Notes under the pieces: generated by a model
Told to the model about the DNA's origin: nothing
Seen by the model: the letters and a program-made list of their open reading frames with translations, nothing else
The model's database searches: none
Assembly: GCF_000828475.1 (NCBI RefSeq)
Contig: NZ_AP014648.1
Location: forward strand, 558,001 to 622,000
Length of the DNA stretch: 64,000 nt
Direction: 5' to 3'
From: Methyloceanibacter caenitepidi
GTDB lineage: Bacteria > Pseudomonadota > Alphaproteobacteria > Rhizobiales > Methyloligellaceae
Part shown: positions 28,401-37,724 of the stretch, one piece after another
Layout: each line of letters opens with the position of its first letter
How positions within the stretch are numbered: position 1 is the stretch's first letter
Program-made: the position numbers and the translations under genes

Positions 28401-28484
28401 AAGGATCGCCCCTGCCAGGGTCGTAAGGAATGGCGCCGAAGGCGGGATTGTGTAGAGGCGGGGCTGTGCGCGGGGCTCAGACAC
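25410..28484 (-). CDS. addB: Double-strand break repair protein AddB
   Basis: 1024 residues from GTG 28484. The N-terminal part is an inactivated helicase-like region (ARTLREAFLEQSGGEALLLPKILALG, AAGSTGTVPATARLLE) without a canonical Walker A, as in alphaproteobacterial AddB. The C-terminal PD-(D/E)xK nuclease has LSVTQIERWIANPYEIYARHIL and GTLVIYDYKTGPPP. AddB probably recognises Chi-like sites. It starts 10 bp after murU and overlaps addA by 4 bp. Confidence 0.93.
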   Translation of the reverse strand: MSEPRAQPRLYTIPPSAPFLTTLAGAILAGDLPVPGGAEPSLLDLPRTTIYLPTRRAARTLREAFLEQSGGEALLLPKILALGHADEDEALVLDGERFAEADATLGIPAIEPTARLIALTRMILAWSRGLAAGSSGDEVHLPMTPAQAASLAGDLAALMDSTESEEVDLTALETLVPDELAAHWGETVDFLTIVTEQWPAYLDEIGLASPVGRRNLLMAQETARITAGSPYPVIAAGSTGTVPATARLLETIAHLPNGAVVLPGLDLFLDSESWETLHRHPEHPQAGMAELLKKLGATRDDVGLVPGSDPGPAAQARLRLASETLRPAETTERWPEAFTDEAGGSTSDLAEALEGLSLVAAPTAHDEAEVIALILRGCIEAPGKTAALVTPDRELARRVAARLRDYGLDIDDSAGTPVRRTLPGAFLDLVLAAVESDFAPPDLMALLKHPLTRLSRPAGDIRRLGRVLERAVFRETYLGRGLISVAKALTRIDARVPVSKPERSAAAALVEALEAAFAPLVDLFEGGAPHDAASLVRAHTAAAEALARDETGAIPLWGGDAGEALTVLLSRLIEEGGGFEMPARSYPAVYRTLLAGHAVRPTRPAHPRLFIWGQLEARLQQPDLMVLGGLNEGTWPKPQESDPWLSRPMREKLGLSSPERRIGLAAHDFAQALGATSVVLSRALKVEGVPTVPSRWLQRLQALVDAAKLSKALAPREDWIAWARDRDTIDDGAFKPAERPRPCPPIAARPRSLSVTQIERWIANPYEIYARHILKLVPLSPLGAEPDNAMRGSAFHAILRKFTEAYPEALPKDIEAVLNEIGDATFATLGDNPSLHAFWRPGFRRFAAWFAATEPARRADIVQSFAEVTGVLELPSGFRLTARADRIDAAEDGTLVIYDYKTGPPPNQSHVKELYRPQLPLEAAIAQGGGFEGLGARAVTGLEYIRASGRGDGGEQHAASKETPAVLAKCALEQLEALVAYFDDPKTPYEVKRRASAGFTDAYRFDDYAQLARVPEWLTEGEGS

Positions 28485-28493
28485 GCGTCATTC

Positions 28494-29222
28494 TCATGCG
28501 CCTTCGTGCTCGAAAGAGGCCTCGGCCTCCTTGAGCGCCTCGGGCGTGCCCACATGCATCCAACGGCCGTCCAGGCGCACGCCAAAGAGGCGGTCCTTTT
28601 CGAGAGCACGGTCCCAGAGCAGATTGAGAGAGAAGGGACCCTCCGGGGCGTTCTCGAAAAGCGCCGACGTGCAGAGCGACACGCCGGCAAATGCGAAAGG
28701 CACGACCTGGCGTTCGCCGCGCCGGGAGATTCGTCCGTCCGGCTCCATGTCGAAGTCACCGCGGCCGCCATAGCCGATGCTGGTCGACAAGGGGGCGAGA
28801 AGCAGAAGGCAGTCCATCAACGCCGGGTTCCAGTGGCGCCGCATATGGGACAGCGCTGGCGTAACGCCCTCGCTCCAGACCGAGTCCGAATTATGGATGA
28901 AGAACGGACCTTCGCCGAGGAGAGGCAGAGCCTTGGTCGCGCCGCCGCCCGTATCGAGCAGCTGTTCCCGTTCGTCCGAGATGATCGTTTTCGGCGCTCG
29001 ATCCGCGCGCGCCGCCATATGCGCTTCGATCTGTTCGGGCAGATAATGCACGTTCACCACTGCTGTCTCGACGCCCGCGGCATTGAGCCGGTCGAGGACA
29101 TGATCGATCAACGACCGACCCATGAGCGGCACGAGAGGTTTCGGCATCTTGTCGGTGAGAGGACGCATGCGCTCGCCAAATCCGGCGGCGAGCACCATCG
29201 CACTGCGTACAGGAGTCATCAT
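28494..29222 (-). CDS. murU: MurU-type nucleotidyltransferase (N-acetylmuramate-1-phosphate uridylyltransferase)
   Basis: 242 residues. Sugar-nucleotidyltransferase fold: MVLAAGFGERMRPLTDKMPKPLVPLMGRSL at the N-terminus, then LLDTGGGATKALPLLG and the HNSDSVW metal site. It is placed directly after the AmgK domain gene. In the recycling route described in Pseudomonas, AmgK phosphorylates MurNAc and MurU makes UDP-MurNAc, bypassing de novo MurA/MurB (the fosfomycin target). The pairing makes this the likely function here. Confidence 0.88.
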   Translation of the reverse strand: MMTPVRSAMVLAAGFGERMRPLTDKMPKPLVPLMGRSLIDHVLDRLNAAGVETAVVNVHYLPEQIEAHMAARADRAPKTIISDEREQLLDTGGGATKALPLLGEGPFFIHNSDSVWSEGVTPALSHMRRHWNPALMDCLLLLAPLSTSIGYGGRGDFDMEPDGRISRRGERQVVPFAFAGVSLCTSALFENAPEGPFSLNLLWDRALEKDRLFGVRLDGRWMHVGTPEALKEAEASFEHEGA

Positions 29223-29231
29223 GGTGTCCTT

Positions 29232-30758
29232 CTAGAGCGACGTCGGCGGAAGCTCCTCCGCGGCCGGGAAGGCCCGCGCGTAGAAGTCGCGCAAATCTGC
29301 AAGCGCCGGGTGGGCGAGGTCCCGTTCCAGGTAGCGCGCGACTCGCGGCATGTGGCCCAGATAGGCGCGCTTTCCGTCGCGCTTCGCCAAACGGGCGAAG
29401 ATGCCGAGAATCTTGGAATTCCGCTGGGCGCCAAGCGTGGCGTAGAGCGTTCGAAAATCATCGCTTGAGAAAGTCCCACCCCGCGCCGTTCGGGCCGCAC
29501 AGTACCGGTCGAGTTCTGCCCGTTCAAGCGCCTCGGGCACGTCGAGCCGTGCATCCTGGAGCACGGAGACGACGTCGTAGGCAAGGGGACCATAGAGCGC
29601 ATCCTGGAAGTCCAGGAGGCCGATATTCCGGACGCCGTCGCGGTCCTGCAAATACATCAGATTGGGCGAATGAAAGTCCCTGAGCACCCACCCGGGATCG
29701 GCGCTCGCGGCAGTCTCGAGATGAGGACGCCAGAGGGATTCGAACTCGGCTCGTACCTCTTCGGGCAACGCGCGACCTTGTGCGGCCGGCCACAGCCATT
29801 CGACGATGAGCGAGGCCTCGATCAGCATAGCCTCGGCATCGAACCGGGGCAGGGCGTAGGCGCTGCTACCCGGCACGGGCAGGGCTTGTTCTGGGGGTCT
29901 CTCGGCGAGCGCCAGCAGCACGTCGACGGCGTCGTGCCACAGCTCGGCCTGACTCATCCCGCGTTCCATGGCCGTCTTGAAGACCGCGTCGCCGAAGTCC
30001 TCCAGCACGATGAATCCCTTGTCGAGGTCGAAGGCCTGGATCTCGGGGGCCGAAAAGCCGCGCGCCCCTAAGGCCTCCGCGACGGCGACGAAGGGTTTGA
30101 CGTCCTCCGCCAAGTGCACGAGCGCGCTATAGGGCTTGCCGTCGCGGATCGGCGGGCCGTCCGGCTGCCGCGGCGAATTCATCAGTACCGCCCGCCGGTC
30201 CGGTAGCACGAGCCGGGCATAGCCGCGCGCGGACGCGTCTCCTTGCAGGTAAAGCGCATCGGCGTCGGCGAAGGCCGTGCTCTCTAAAAAACCGGCCATG
30301 TCTTGAAGACGGTGCAGCCGCCCGGCCCAATCGCCGTGGCCGGTCAGCACGAGCGTGCGAGTCTCGGGCGCGTCTGTCTCGTCGAACACAATGTCGAGCC
30401 GGTCCTGGGGGAGCCAGTCGGCGGCCCGCTCCGGCCACTCGATCAGCAGGGCACCATCGGCCAGGGCGTCGTCGAGGCCAAGCTCCTCCAGTTCGCCGTC
30501 GTCGAGCCGGTAGAAATCGCAATGACTCAAGGCCAAGCGCGGTGTCTCGTAGCGTTGGATCAACGCAAAAGTAGGGCTCGGCACCTCGCTGCCCCTGTCG
30601 AAATGGCCGACCAGGGTCCGCGCAAGCGTCGTCTTGCCGGCGCCAAGAGGGCCCGACAGCGTCACCACGTCGCCAGTCTTGAGGGTGAGTGCGATCCGGC
30701 TTGCAAGGCGGTCGAGACGGCCCAAATCGACACCGTCAAGGCGCCAGACTTCGGTCAT
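29232..30758 (-). CDS. TsaE-AmgK fusion: tRNA t6A ATPase plus anomeric amino-sugar kinase
   Basis: 508 residues made of two enzymes. Residues 1 to ~150 are TsaE, the ATPase for tRNA threonylcarbamoyladenosine: SGPLGAGKTTLAR Walker A, VPSPTFALIQRYE, HCDFYRLDD, LLIEWPER. Residues ~165-508 are an aminoglycoside-phosphotransferase-type kinase: GDASARGYARL, VLEDFGDAVF, and catalytic DFHSPNLMYL and GLLDFQDAL. The kinase fits AmgK (MurNAc/GlcNAc 1-kinase), with murU next. Similar fusions are annotated in other alphaproteobacteria. The ATG overlaps the divL stop by 4 bp. Confidence 0.88.
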   Translation of the reverse strand: MTEVWRLDGVDLGRLDRLASRIALTLKTGDVVTLSGPLGAGKTTLARTLVGHFDRGSEVPSPTFALIQRYETPRLALSHCDFYRLDDGELEELGLDDALADGALLIEWPERAADWLPQDRLDIVFDETDAPETRTLVLTGHGDWAGRLHRLQDMAGFLESTAFADADALYLQGDASARGYARLVLPDRRAVLMNSPRQPDGPPIRDGKPYSALVHLAEDVKPFVAVAEALGARGFSAPEIQAFDLDKGFIVLEDFGDAVFKTAMERGMSQAELWHDAVDVLLALAERPPEQALPVPGSSAYALPRFDAEAMLIEASLIVEWLWPAAQGRALPEEVRAEFESLWRPHLETAASADPGWVLRDFHSPNLMYLQDRDGVRNIGLLDFQDALYGPLAYDVVSVLQDARLDVPEALERAELDRYCAARTARGGTFSSDDFRTLYATLGAQRNSKILGIFARLAKRDGKRAYLGHMPRVARYLERDLAHPALADLRDFYARAFPAAEELPPTSL

Positions 30759-32995
30759 CCGGCGTGTTTGGCCCGCATGGGACCCGCTTCAATTTCGGGC
30801 GTTTCCACATCCTGTGTCAGCGGCAGAAGCACCGTGAACCGCGTCCCCCGGCCTGGCGCGCTTTCGAGCGAGACCGTGCCGCCGTGGAGCTCGGCCAGGC
30901 TCTTGACGATGGACAGCCCTAGGCCCGCTCCGCGGTGACGCGAGCCTTGCGTCCGGCTTTCGAAAGGATCGAACACGGCGTCCTGGAAGTCCTCCGGTAT
31001 TCCCGGGCCTTCGTCCTCCACGGAGAAGGCCAGCATCGGGCCGTCGCGACGGCAGGTCAGCCGTGCCACGGAGTTCGGCTCGGAAAAGCCGATAGCATTC
31101 GAGAGCAGATTATAGAGGATCTGCGTGACGCGGCTAGCGTCCGCGACCACCTCATCGACCCCGTCCTCGATCTCGATCTCCAACTGGACTTCATTCTGCT
31201 TCAAGCGTTCCTCGACGCCGTGCTTGGCCGCGTCGATGATCGACGATACGCGCACCGGGGCGAGTTGCAGCCGCAGCGACCCCGCGTCGATTGTGGCGAG
31301 ATCCAGAATGTCGTCCACGATCGCGCGCAGCGTGCTGCCCGAGGAGAGGATGTCGTCCACATACTCGCGCTGTTTCTCAGTCAATGGGCCGAAGGCAGGC
31401 TCGGCGAGCATCTGTGCGAACCCGAGCATGCTGTTGAGGGGCGTCCGCAATTCGTACGACACGTGCGAAACGAAATCGCTCTTCAGACGGTCGGTCGTTT
31501 CGAGCGCCTCATTCTTCTCGATCAGCGCGCGTTCGGCGCGCTTGGAGTCCGTGATGTCGGAGTAAGTGAGCAGCGTGCCGCCGTCGGGCAGGGGCAAGGC
31601 GGCAAAGGCCAGCACCATGCCGTCCGGCCGGTCGAACTGGCTGTCATAGGGCCGCCGCTCGGCGACAATGGAGGTGACGATCGCCCGGGTCCGGTCCCAC
31701 TCGTCCGGTTCGTCGTACAGCAGGCTGCACCACGCCGTGACCTCGTCCACATGCGGTTCGGCGTCCAGAAGCTTCGGCGTAAGGCACCAGATGGCGGCGA
31801 AGGCGCTGTTGTAGAGTCGCAAGCGCCCGTCGGAGCCGAATACGGCCACGCCTTCGCGCAGCGTATCGAGAGTCTCGCGCTGCACCTGAGTAAGGGCGTT
31901 GTAGCGGCTCTCCAGGGCGATGTGTTCGGTGACGTTCTCGTACAAATAGGTCACGCCGCCATCGCTGTTCGAGTCCGCGATCACATGCAGCATGCGGCCG
32001 TCGGGCAAATGCCAGCGGTCTTCGGCCTGCTCGCCGCTGCCGTAGGTCGAAAGCCAGTCCTGTTTCCAGACACGATACTCCGCGCGCTCTTCGAGCCGGC
32101 GGGCTTGGCGCAGGCGATCGAGGATCTCGCCGTCGCGCGGCCGCGTCTTGAGCCAATCGGCATCGAGTTGCCACAGGTCGACATAAGCTTGGTTGTAGTG
32201 GGCGAGTCTCTGCGTGGAGTCGAATACCGCGAACGCCGTCGCCAGCCTGTCGAAGCTGCGGAAATGCGTATCGAGCAACGCGCGCGCTTCCGCGTTGTCG
32301 CGTTCGTTCTGCTTGGCTTCGTCCAGCAGCAAGCGCAACGCGGCGACCTGCTCCTCCAGTTCTTTATGCTTCGCCGAAAGCTCCGCCAGTTCGAGACGCT
32401 GCCCGGCGATATCGCGGACCTTCAAGACCAGGGTGTGCCCGGCGGTCCGTCCGTCCGCTTCCACATAGCGTCCGCGCTTGGTGCGGAGCATCAGGTTGAA
32501 GGGCTCGCCGTGCGCGGCAAGTTCCTTCATCGCGGATTCGAGATCGGCTGCCGACTCGCCATCGAGCCATTGTTCGAAGGCGAGGAGCCGTGAGGCATCG
32601 CGCGGCACGCCGAAGCTTCCGGGCAAGTTGGACACCAGCAACTCCGGCTGCGCCGTTTCGCCTAGGGTCAGCAAGGCTTGCGGCTCTGCGGCCAGAACGG
32701 TCTCAAGCGTGTTTTCGCTTAGGGCCAGCCGTTCGGCTTCCTCGGCGGCGGTCGCCTCGCGCAGCTTTGCCCGTTTGATCGCGCGTAGGCACGCGATGAC
32801 CATGCCGACCGAAAAAGTGATGATCCCGAGATCGATGCCGAGCTTCAGCAGCATCCCGGGTTCGAGAAAGCTTCCGTCCGCCGCGCCCGCGCAAGTGCCG
32901 CACAGGAGCCACGCCGGAACCGAATAGGCGAGAATACGGGACAGCGCCGTAGGCCACCTCGATGCAGGCGCCGCCTCGCTCGTGCTGGTCCGCAT
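30755..32995 (-). CDS. divL: DivL-type cell-cycle sensor pseudokinase (Tyr in place of the H-box His)
   Basis: 746 residues. An N-terminal membrane region (helices about 20-40 and 48-70) is followed by a coiled coil, PAS-like domains (about 235-500), a HisKA dimerisation helix and an HATPase_c domain with DILDLATIDAGS, NAIGFSEPN and DEGPGIPEDF. At the phospho-acceptor position the motif is VSYELRTPL, with Tyr514 where normal kinases have His. This is the hallmark of Caulobacter DivL, which controls CckA/CtrA. The neighbours tsaE-amgK also fit the divL locus. It has no adjacent response regulator, as expected for DivL. Confidence 0.87.
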   Translation of the reverse strand: MRTSTSEAAPASRWPTALSRILAYSVPAWLLCGTCAGAADGSFLEPGMLLKLGIDLGIITFSVGMVIACLRAIKRAKLREATAAEEAERLALSENTLETVLAAEPQALLTLGETAQPELLVSNLPGSFGVPRDASRLLAFEQWLDGESAADLESAMKELAAHGEPFNLMLRTKRGRYVEADGRTAGHTLVLKVRDIAGQRLELAELSAKHKELEEQVAALRLLLDEAKQNERDNAEARALLDTHFRSFDRLATAFAVFDSTQRLAHYNQAYVDLWQLDADWLKTRPRDGEILDRLRQARRLEERAEYRVWKQDWLSTYGSGEQAEDRWHLPDGRMLHVIADSNSDGGVTYLYENVTEHIALESRYNALTQVQRETLDTLREGVAVFGSDGRLRLYNSAFAAIWCLTPKLLDAEPHVDEVTAWCSLLYDEPDEWDRTRAIVTSIVAERRPYDSQFDRPDGMVLAFAALPLPDGGTLLTYSDITDSKRAERALIEKNEALETTDRLKSDFVSHVSYELRTPLNSMLGFAQMLAEPAFGPLTEKQREYVDDILSSGSTLRAIVDDILDLATIDAGSLRLQLAPVRVSSIIDAAKHGVEERLKQNEVQLEIEIEDGVDEVVADASRVTQILYNLLSNAIGFSEPNSVARLTCRRDGPMLAFSVEDEGPGIPEDFQDAVFDPFESRTQGSRHRGAGLGLSIVKSLAELHGGTVSLESAPGRGTRFTVLLPLTQDVETPEIEAGPMRAKHAG

Positions 32996-33327
32996 GGTCC
33001 CCCTCGCTCCACGCCACAGATAAGCTGCCGAACGTCCGTTGGCCGCGCGATCTGCGCTGCGTAAGATGGTGTCCTTGCGGTACTAAAACCGAACGCGTCT
33101 GAAACGTGCCGCATTTTGGACGCGATACCGAGCTGGCGGACGCCAGCCGCAAGGACGAATCACTTTGAGAGTACCTGCTTCGCGGACTCTTGCCCACAGG
33201 GTGAAAGGCCATTCGCCGGCGCCGTGGGCAGGCCGATCCCGCGCTGCTAAGGACCCTAAGCCGCGCCCAATCGCGTTGGCATTCAGTGGCCCCTTCCGCC
33301 ACCCCGAAGGCCGTGACACTGCGAGCC
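32996..33327. other. 332-bp gene-free interval between divL and the beta-barrel gene
   Basis: No convincing gene in any frame. It should hold the divL promoter at its left end and the 3' end of the porin-like transcript at its right; a loose GGCC..TTC / GAAGGCC pairing near 33280-33310 could be that gene's terminator. It also marks the left boundary of the accessory stretch. Confidence 0.5.
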
Positions 33328-34713
33328 TCAGAAATACAGCCCGACATTGATGTTGAAGCGGGCGTGCCAATCGTTCTCCAGCCCGCCATCGGCCAGCGCG
33401 GTGGTCCAGTCGCCGCCGAGCCAGGGCTGATTCTTTCCCATGGCGAGATCGACGTAGACGTAGAGCGGATCCGCATCCACGGCGCAGCCGACGACGTTCT
33501 GCAAGCTGTTCTTGAAGCCGCTCTCCTCCTTCGCCATCAGGCTGAAGTCGTTATAGAACGTGAGCGACTTCACGCGCTGCCAGTCGACCGGAAGCGTATA
33601 CGCGATGCCGGCCGTGTAGACGCTCGCGACAGACGCAACGTAATACGCCGCGTCGTACGCGCCGAAGACGACGAAACTTCCGTCGGGGCTCGCGTCGCGG
33701 TTGGGATCGTTGTCCACGTCGTAGTCGTAGTGCAGCGCCTGGAGCATCACGTTCCAGCGGTCGTAATTGCCGACGAGATGCGCGGCCACTGCATAGCGGC
33801 TGCCGTCTCCGCCTTGGGGGTTGCTGTTGTCGACTTCGCCCACCATCAGCGACACGCCGACCTCCGTGGCATAGCCCTCCCGGTGGTCGATCGTGTAGGC
33901 CAGCCGCCCGTTGAACTGGTTGCGCTCGGCGTTGCCGTTCGTGCCCTCGCGCACGAGATCGTAGGAGTAGCGCGCGCTGTCGCCGCTATCGCCGAAATAG
34001 TTGCCCTCGTCCTTCGGGAAATACGCCAGCTGGATGTTCCACGGCGAATCGTCGGCGATGTATTTGACGCCGAGATCGTAATCGTCCTCGAGCCCGAGAT
34101 AGTAGGGCAGCTGAAAGAACCAGTTGTGCGAGGCGTAAGGCAGGATGCCGAACGGCACCTTGGTCACGCCGGCCTGCACTTCACGCGTCTCGCCGAACTT
34201 CCGTCCGATCCAGGCATGATGGATCATCGAATAGTCGTGGCCGTCCGCGAACTTGTCCTGGTAGTAGCGGTACTCGAACGAGCCGATGAACGGGCTCGCT
34301 TCCGTATCTAGGTCGAGATTGATGCGCGCGGTGTCGAAGGCAAATTCCCCCGGCCAGTCGTAAGCGTCGTCCCAATCGTTGACGATGTAGTTCACGCGGA
34401 ACGCGCCGCCGATGCGCACCGGGCCGATCTTGAGCGGCTCCCAGCCCTCGTCGACGACGTCGTACGGATCGTCGACTTCGGGGTCGCCCGCGTTCGGATT
34501 GCCGGCGAGCGGATCGTCGGTTTGGATTTGAGATTCCGCCGCGCCGTCGGGCACGGGGCCCGTGCCCCTGTCTTCGACCGGCACGGCCGCGCCCTCGTAC
34601 GCCTCCTGCGCCCGGACCGGCGACCCCTCGAGCCAGAAACAAACGCCGGCCGCAACGATCGCGAGCGGGATTTGCGCGGCACCGGGCATCCTATGTGGGA
34701 CGGCGGTCTTCAT
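33328..34713 (-). CDS. Outer-membrane beta-barrel (porin-like) protein
   Basis: 461 residues from the ATG at 34713, which is followed by a signal peptide (PLAIVAAGVCFW ... SPVRAQEA). An acidic Asp/Pro-rich linker (about 45-85) leads into alternating amphipathic strands rich in Tyr, Trp, Asp and Asn, ending in NINVGLYF with the terminal Phe used by the BAM complex. The pattern (KVPFGILPYASHNWFFQLPYYLGLEDDYDLGVKY) resembles phosphate-selective porin O/P-like barrels. The solute is unknown. A promoter region containing a dispersed repeat lies upstream. Confidence 0.7.
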   Translation of the reverse strand: MKTAVPHRMPGAAQIPLAIVAAGVCFWLEGSPVRAQEAYEGAAVPVEDRGTGPVPDGAAESQIQTDDPLAGNPNAGDPEVDDPYDVVDEGWEPLKIGPVRIGGAFRVNYIVNDWDDAYDWPGEFAFDTARINLDLDTEASPFIGSFEYRYYQDKFADGHDYSMIHHAWIGRKFGETREVQAGVTKVPFGILPYASHNWFFQLPYYLGLEDDYDLGVKYIADDSPWNIQLAYFPKDEGNYFGDSGDSARYSYDLVREGTNGNAERNQFNGRLAYTIDHREGYATEVGVSLMVGEVDNSNPQGGDGSRYAVAAHLVGNYDRWNVMLQALHYDYDVDNDPNRDASPDGSFVVFGAYDAAYYVASVASVYTAGIAYTLPVDWQRVKSLTFYNDFSLMAKEESGFKNSLQNVVGCAVDADPLYVYVDLAMGKNQPWLGGDWTTALADGGLENDWHARFNINVGLYF

Positions 34714-34870
34714 GACGGCGGGCGCCCCTTCCAAAAGCGCATCGAACGGTTGCGGCCCGGCCGCACCAGCTTCGCTTTCGGAATGGACGCGGCGACCCTG
34801 ACGCCAAGCATGTCACACGGGGCGGCGCCCTGACCAGCGCCGGGCGTCCCGCCATAACTTTGTCACTGCC

Positions 34871-35004
34871 GTCATCGCCCGGCACCCGGGTCCGGCTGCG
34901 CGGGCCCGAGCACAAGCTTGATGATCCGGGCGATCCAGTAACCACCACCCTGCGCGAATCGCGACGGGCGGTGAGTACTGGATGCCCGCGTGCGCGGGCA
35001 TGAC
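34871..35004. repeat. REP-like dispersed palindromic element (two hairpins)
   Basis: A left hairpin pairs ATCGCCCGG (34874-34882) with CCGGGCGAT (34926-34934), and a right one pairs ATGCCCGCG (34982-34990) with CGCGGGCAT (34993-35001). The flanks read GTCAT...CCAGTA and TACTGGAT...ATGAC, so the two halves are themselves inverted. This is the style of intergenic repeat scattered in Bradyrhizobium and other Hyphomicrobiales genomes; its chance translation gives the familiar MPAHAGIQ peptide. It fills much of the gap 34714-35081, in which no gene is seen. Only one copy is visible in the window. Confidence 0.75.
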
Positions 35005-35081
35005 AAGTCAGAGAATCATTGCGGCCGATGCATACGGCGGACCGTTAGCCGACGCGAGCATCGAAGAGTGGGAGAACCCGA

Positions 35082-35396
35082 TCAGTCGACCACGACGTCG
35101 CTGATTTGGATCACGGGCGAAAGATCGGTGTAGTTCGGAATGTCGCCCATGATCTCTTCGGCGTGCGGCCCGAAGGCGCCCTGGAAGCTCTCGACCGAGT
35201 CGCAGTAGATGTGACACATGCCGACGAAGGGCGCATCGCTGCCGGGCTCGCCGCCCGCGATACCTTTGTCGACCGTATAGCGCAGGCAGGCGTCGCCCAT
35301 CTTCTCCGCGACCATCGGCATGTGCTTCTGGGCGTAGTAGTCGTGGTCGAAACGTGCGCCGGCTTCGTTGGGGTAAAAAACGCTGACCTTGATCAT
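35082..35396 (-). CDS. EthD-family dimeric alpha-beta barrel protein
   Basis: 104 residues from the ATG at 35396; the longer open frame upstream is not family-like. EthD pattern: MIKVSVFYPNEAGARFDHDYYAQKH, then MPMVAEKMG, a central GMCHIYCDSVESFQGAFG, and an IPNYTDLSPVIQISDV end. EthD proteins are small ferredoxin-like dimers, first noted in ether degradation but widespread without a defined reaction. The permease upstream is 104 bp away on the same strand. Confidence 0.85.
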   Translation of the reverse strand: MIKVSVFYPNEAGARFDHDYYAQKHMPMVAEKMGDACLRYTVDKGIAGGEPGSDAPFVGMCHIYCDSVESFQGAFGPHAEEIMGDIPNYTDLSPVIQISDVVVD

Positions 35397-35499
35397 GCGT
35401 GCGCTCTCCTCGAATGGTCGGATGATTGTGTGCGTTGGGGGTGTGTAGGACGGCCGCGACAGTGTGTCGAGGCCAAGAGCGTCTCGACCGGCCGTGACA

Positions 35500-36720
<1,221 letters not shown>

Positions 36721-37029
36721 GACTAGACACGCCTCGCTTTCCCGCTTGCTTTCCTTACTGGGCCAACACGGCACTTGAGAAATTGATCCAAAATTTGAGC
36801 GGCCAAGATGCCGATGAAATAAGAGCGCCGTACGGGCTCACGCCTGCGTACTTCCTCCGGCAGCAACGCCTGTGCCTGCTCCATCTGTAAGATGTCACAC
36901 GCGCTCAAGTAGCGCCTAGCGACATCGCTGCGCGCATTGAAGCACGCGCGAACTGATAATAGAGAATGGCTGAGCAACACGCGATGAGGGCGCGCATTGC
37001 GCGCCGCCGAGCAAAAAGGAGCCACGACC
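36721..37029. other. 309-bp divergent promoter region with a leader hairpin
   Basis: Lies between the minus-strand permease and the plus-strand cupin gene and should contain both promoters. I see no gene. A perfect 7-bp stem with 3-nt loop, GGCGCGC-ATT-GCGCGCC (36989-37005), sits about 9 bp before the AAAAAGGAG ribosome-binding site of the cupin gene, so it could affect its translation. Confidence 0.5.
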
Positions 37030-37449
37030 ATGGACATCGTTCGCAACGGCACGCAGCCTTCTGTCGAGGGCCCGGCCGATTGGTTCACCGGCGACGTGCG
37101 GATTGGCTCGGCCTTTCAACGGGAGGACCCGGCCCGGGTGGCCGGCGCGGTGGTCACGTTCGAACCCGGCGCGCGTACCGCCTGGCACACGCATCCGCTG
37201 GGCCAGACCTTGATCGTGACCGAGGGCTTAGGCTGGGCTCAGACGGAAGACGGCCCGCGCATCGACATTCACCCCGGCGACGTGATCTGGTTTCCGCCGG
37301 GCGAGAAACACTGGCATGGCGCGACGGCGACAACGGCCATGACCCATATCGCGATCCAGGAGGCCCTCGACGGCAGCACCGTTACCTGGATGGAGCAGGT
37401 CGCCGACGCGGACTATTTGGGAGGGACGGAATGCCCCATATCGTCGTGA
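37030..37449 (+). CDS. Cupin-domain protein
   Basis: 139 residues from ATG 37030, preceded by a good AAAAAGGAG ribosome-binding site. Single cupin barrel: motif 1 is [20 protein letters not shown] (metal-ligand His-x-His and Glu region) and motif 2 is [20 protein letters not shown]. The type is close to the carboxymuconolactone-decarboxylase-associated cupins ([19 protein letters not shown] opening). The enzymatic activity is unknown. It overlaps the tautomerase gene by 19 bp, so the two are likely made together. Confidence 0.85.
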   Translation: MDIVRNGTQPSVEGPADWFTGDVRIGSAFQREDPARVAGAVVTFEPGARTAWHTHPLGQTLIVTEGLGWAQTEDGPRIDIHPGDVIWFPPGEKHWHGATATTAMTHIAIQEALDGSTVTWMEQVADADYLGGTECPISS

Positions 37450-37664
37450 AGCTTTATCCCGGCAAGAGCGCCGAGCAGAAGGCGGAGCTTACCGATGCGA
37501 TCGTGCGCGCGGTGACGGGGATCCTCGGCAGCGGGCCGCAGGCCGTCTCGGTCGCTTTCGAAGAGGTGCCGTCCGATGCGTGGACCGAGCAGGTTTTCAA
37601 ACCCGACATCCTCGACAAATGGGACACGCTGACGAAGGAGCCCGGCTACGGGCCCCGGCCCTGA
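37431..37664 (+). CDS. 4-oxalocrotonate tautomerase-family protein
   Basis: 77 residues. It begins Met-Pro ([20 protein letters not shown]), giving the N-terminal proline that serves as catalytic base in this superfamily; [17 protein letters not shown] matches the second half of tautomerase_Pnf/YrdN-like members. It starts inside the 3' end of the cupin gene (19-bp overlap, different frame). Substrate unknown. Confidence 0.85.
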   Translation: MPHIVVKLYPGKSAEQKAELTDAIVRAVTGILGSGPQAVSVAFEEVPSDAWTEQVFKPDILDKWDTLTKEPGYGPRP

Positions 37665-37724
37665 GGGACCAGGACTGCTCAGGCCACCGCCACGGGCGCT
37701 CGTGAACACACGCCTCGTTCCGGA

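Noticed and set aside
30935..32593. 552-codon open frame on the plus strand
   Set aside because: Fully antisense to divL, whose PAS, HisKA and ATPase motifs are clear; the shadow has no domain pattern.
34813..35001. 62-codon frame beginning MPAHAGIQ
   Set aside because: It is the chance translation of the dispersed two-hairpin repeat, not a gene.
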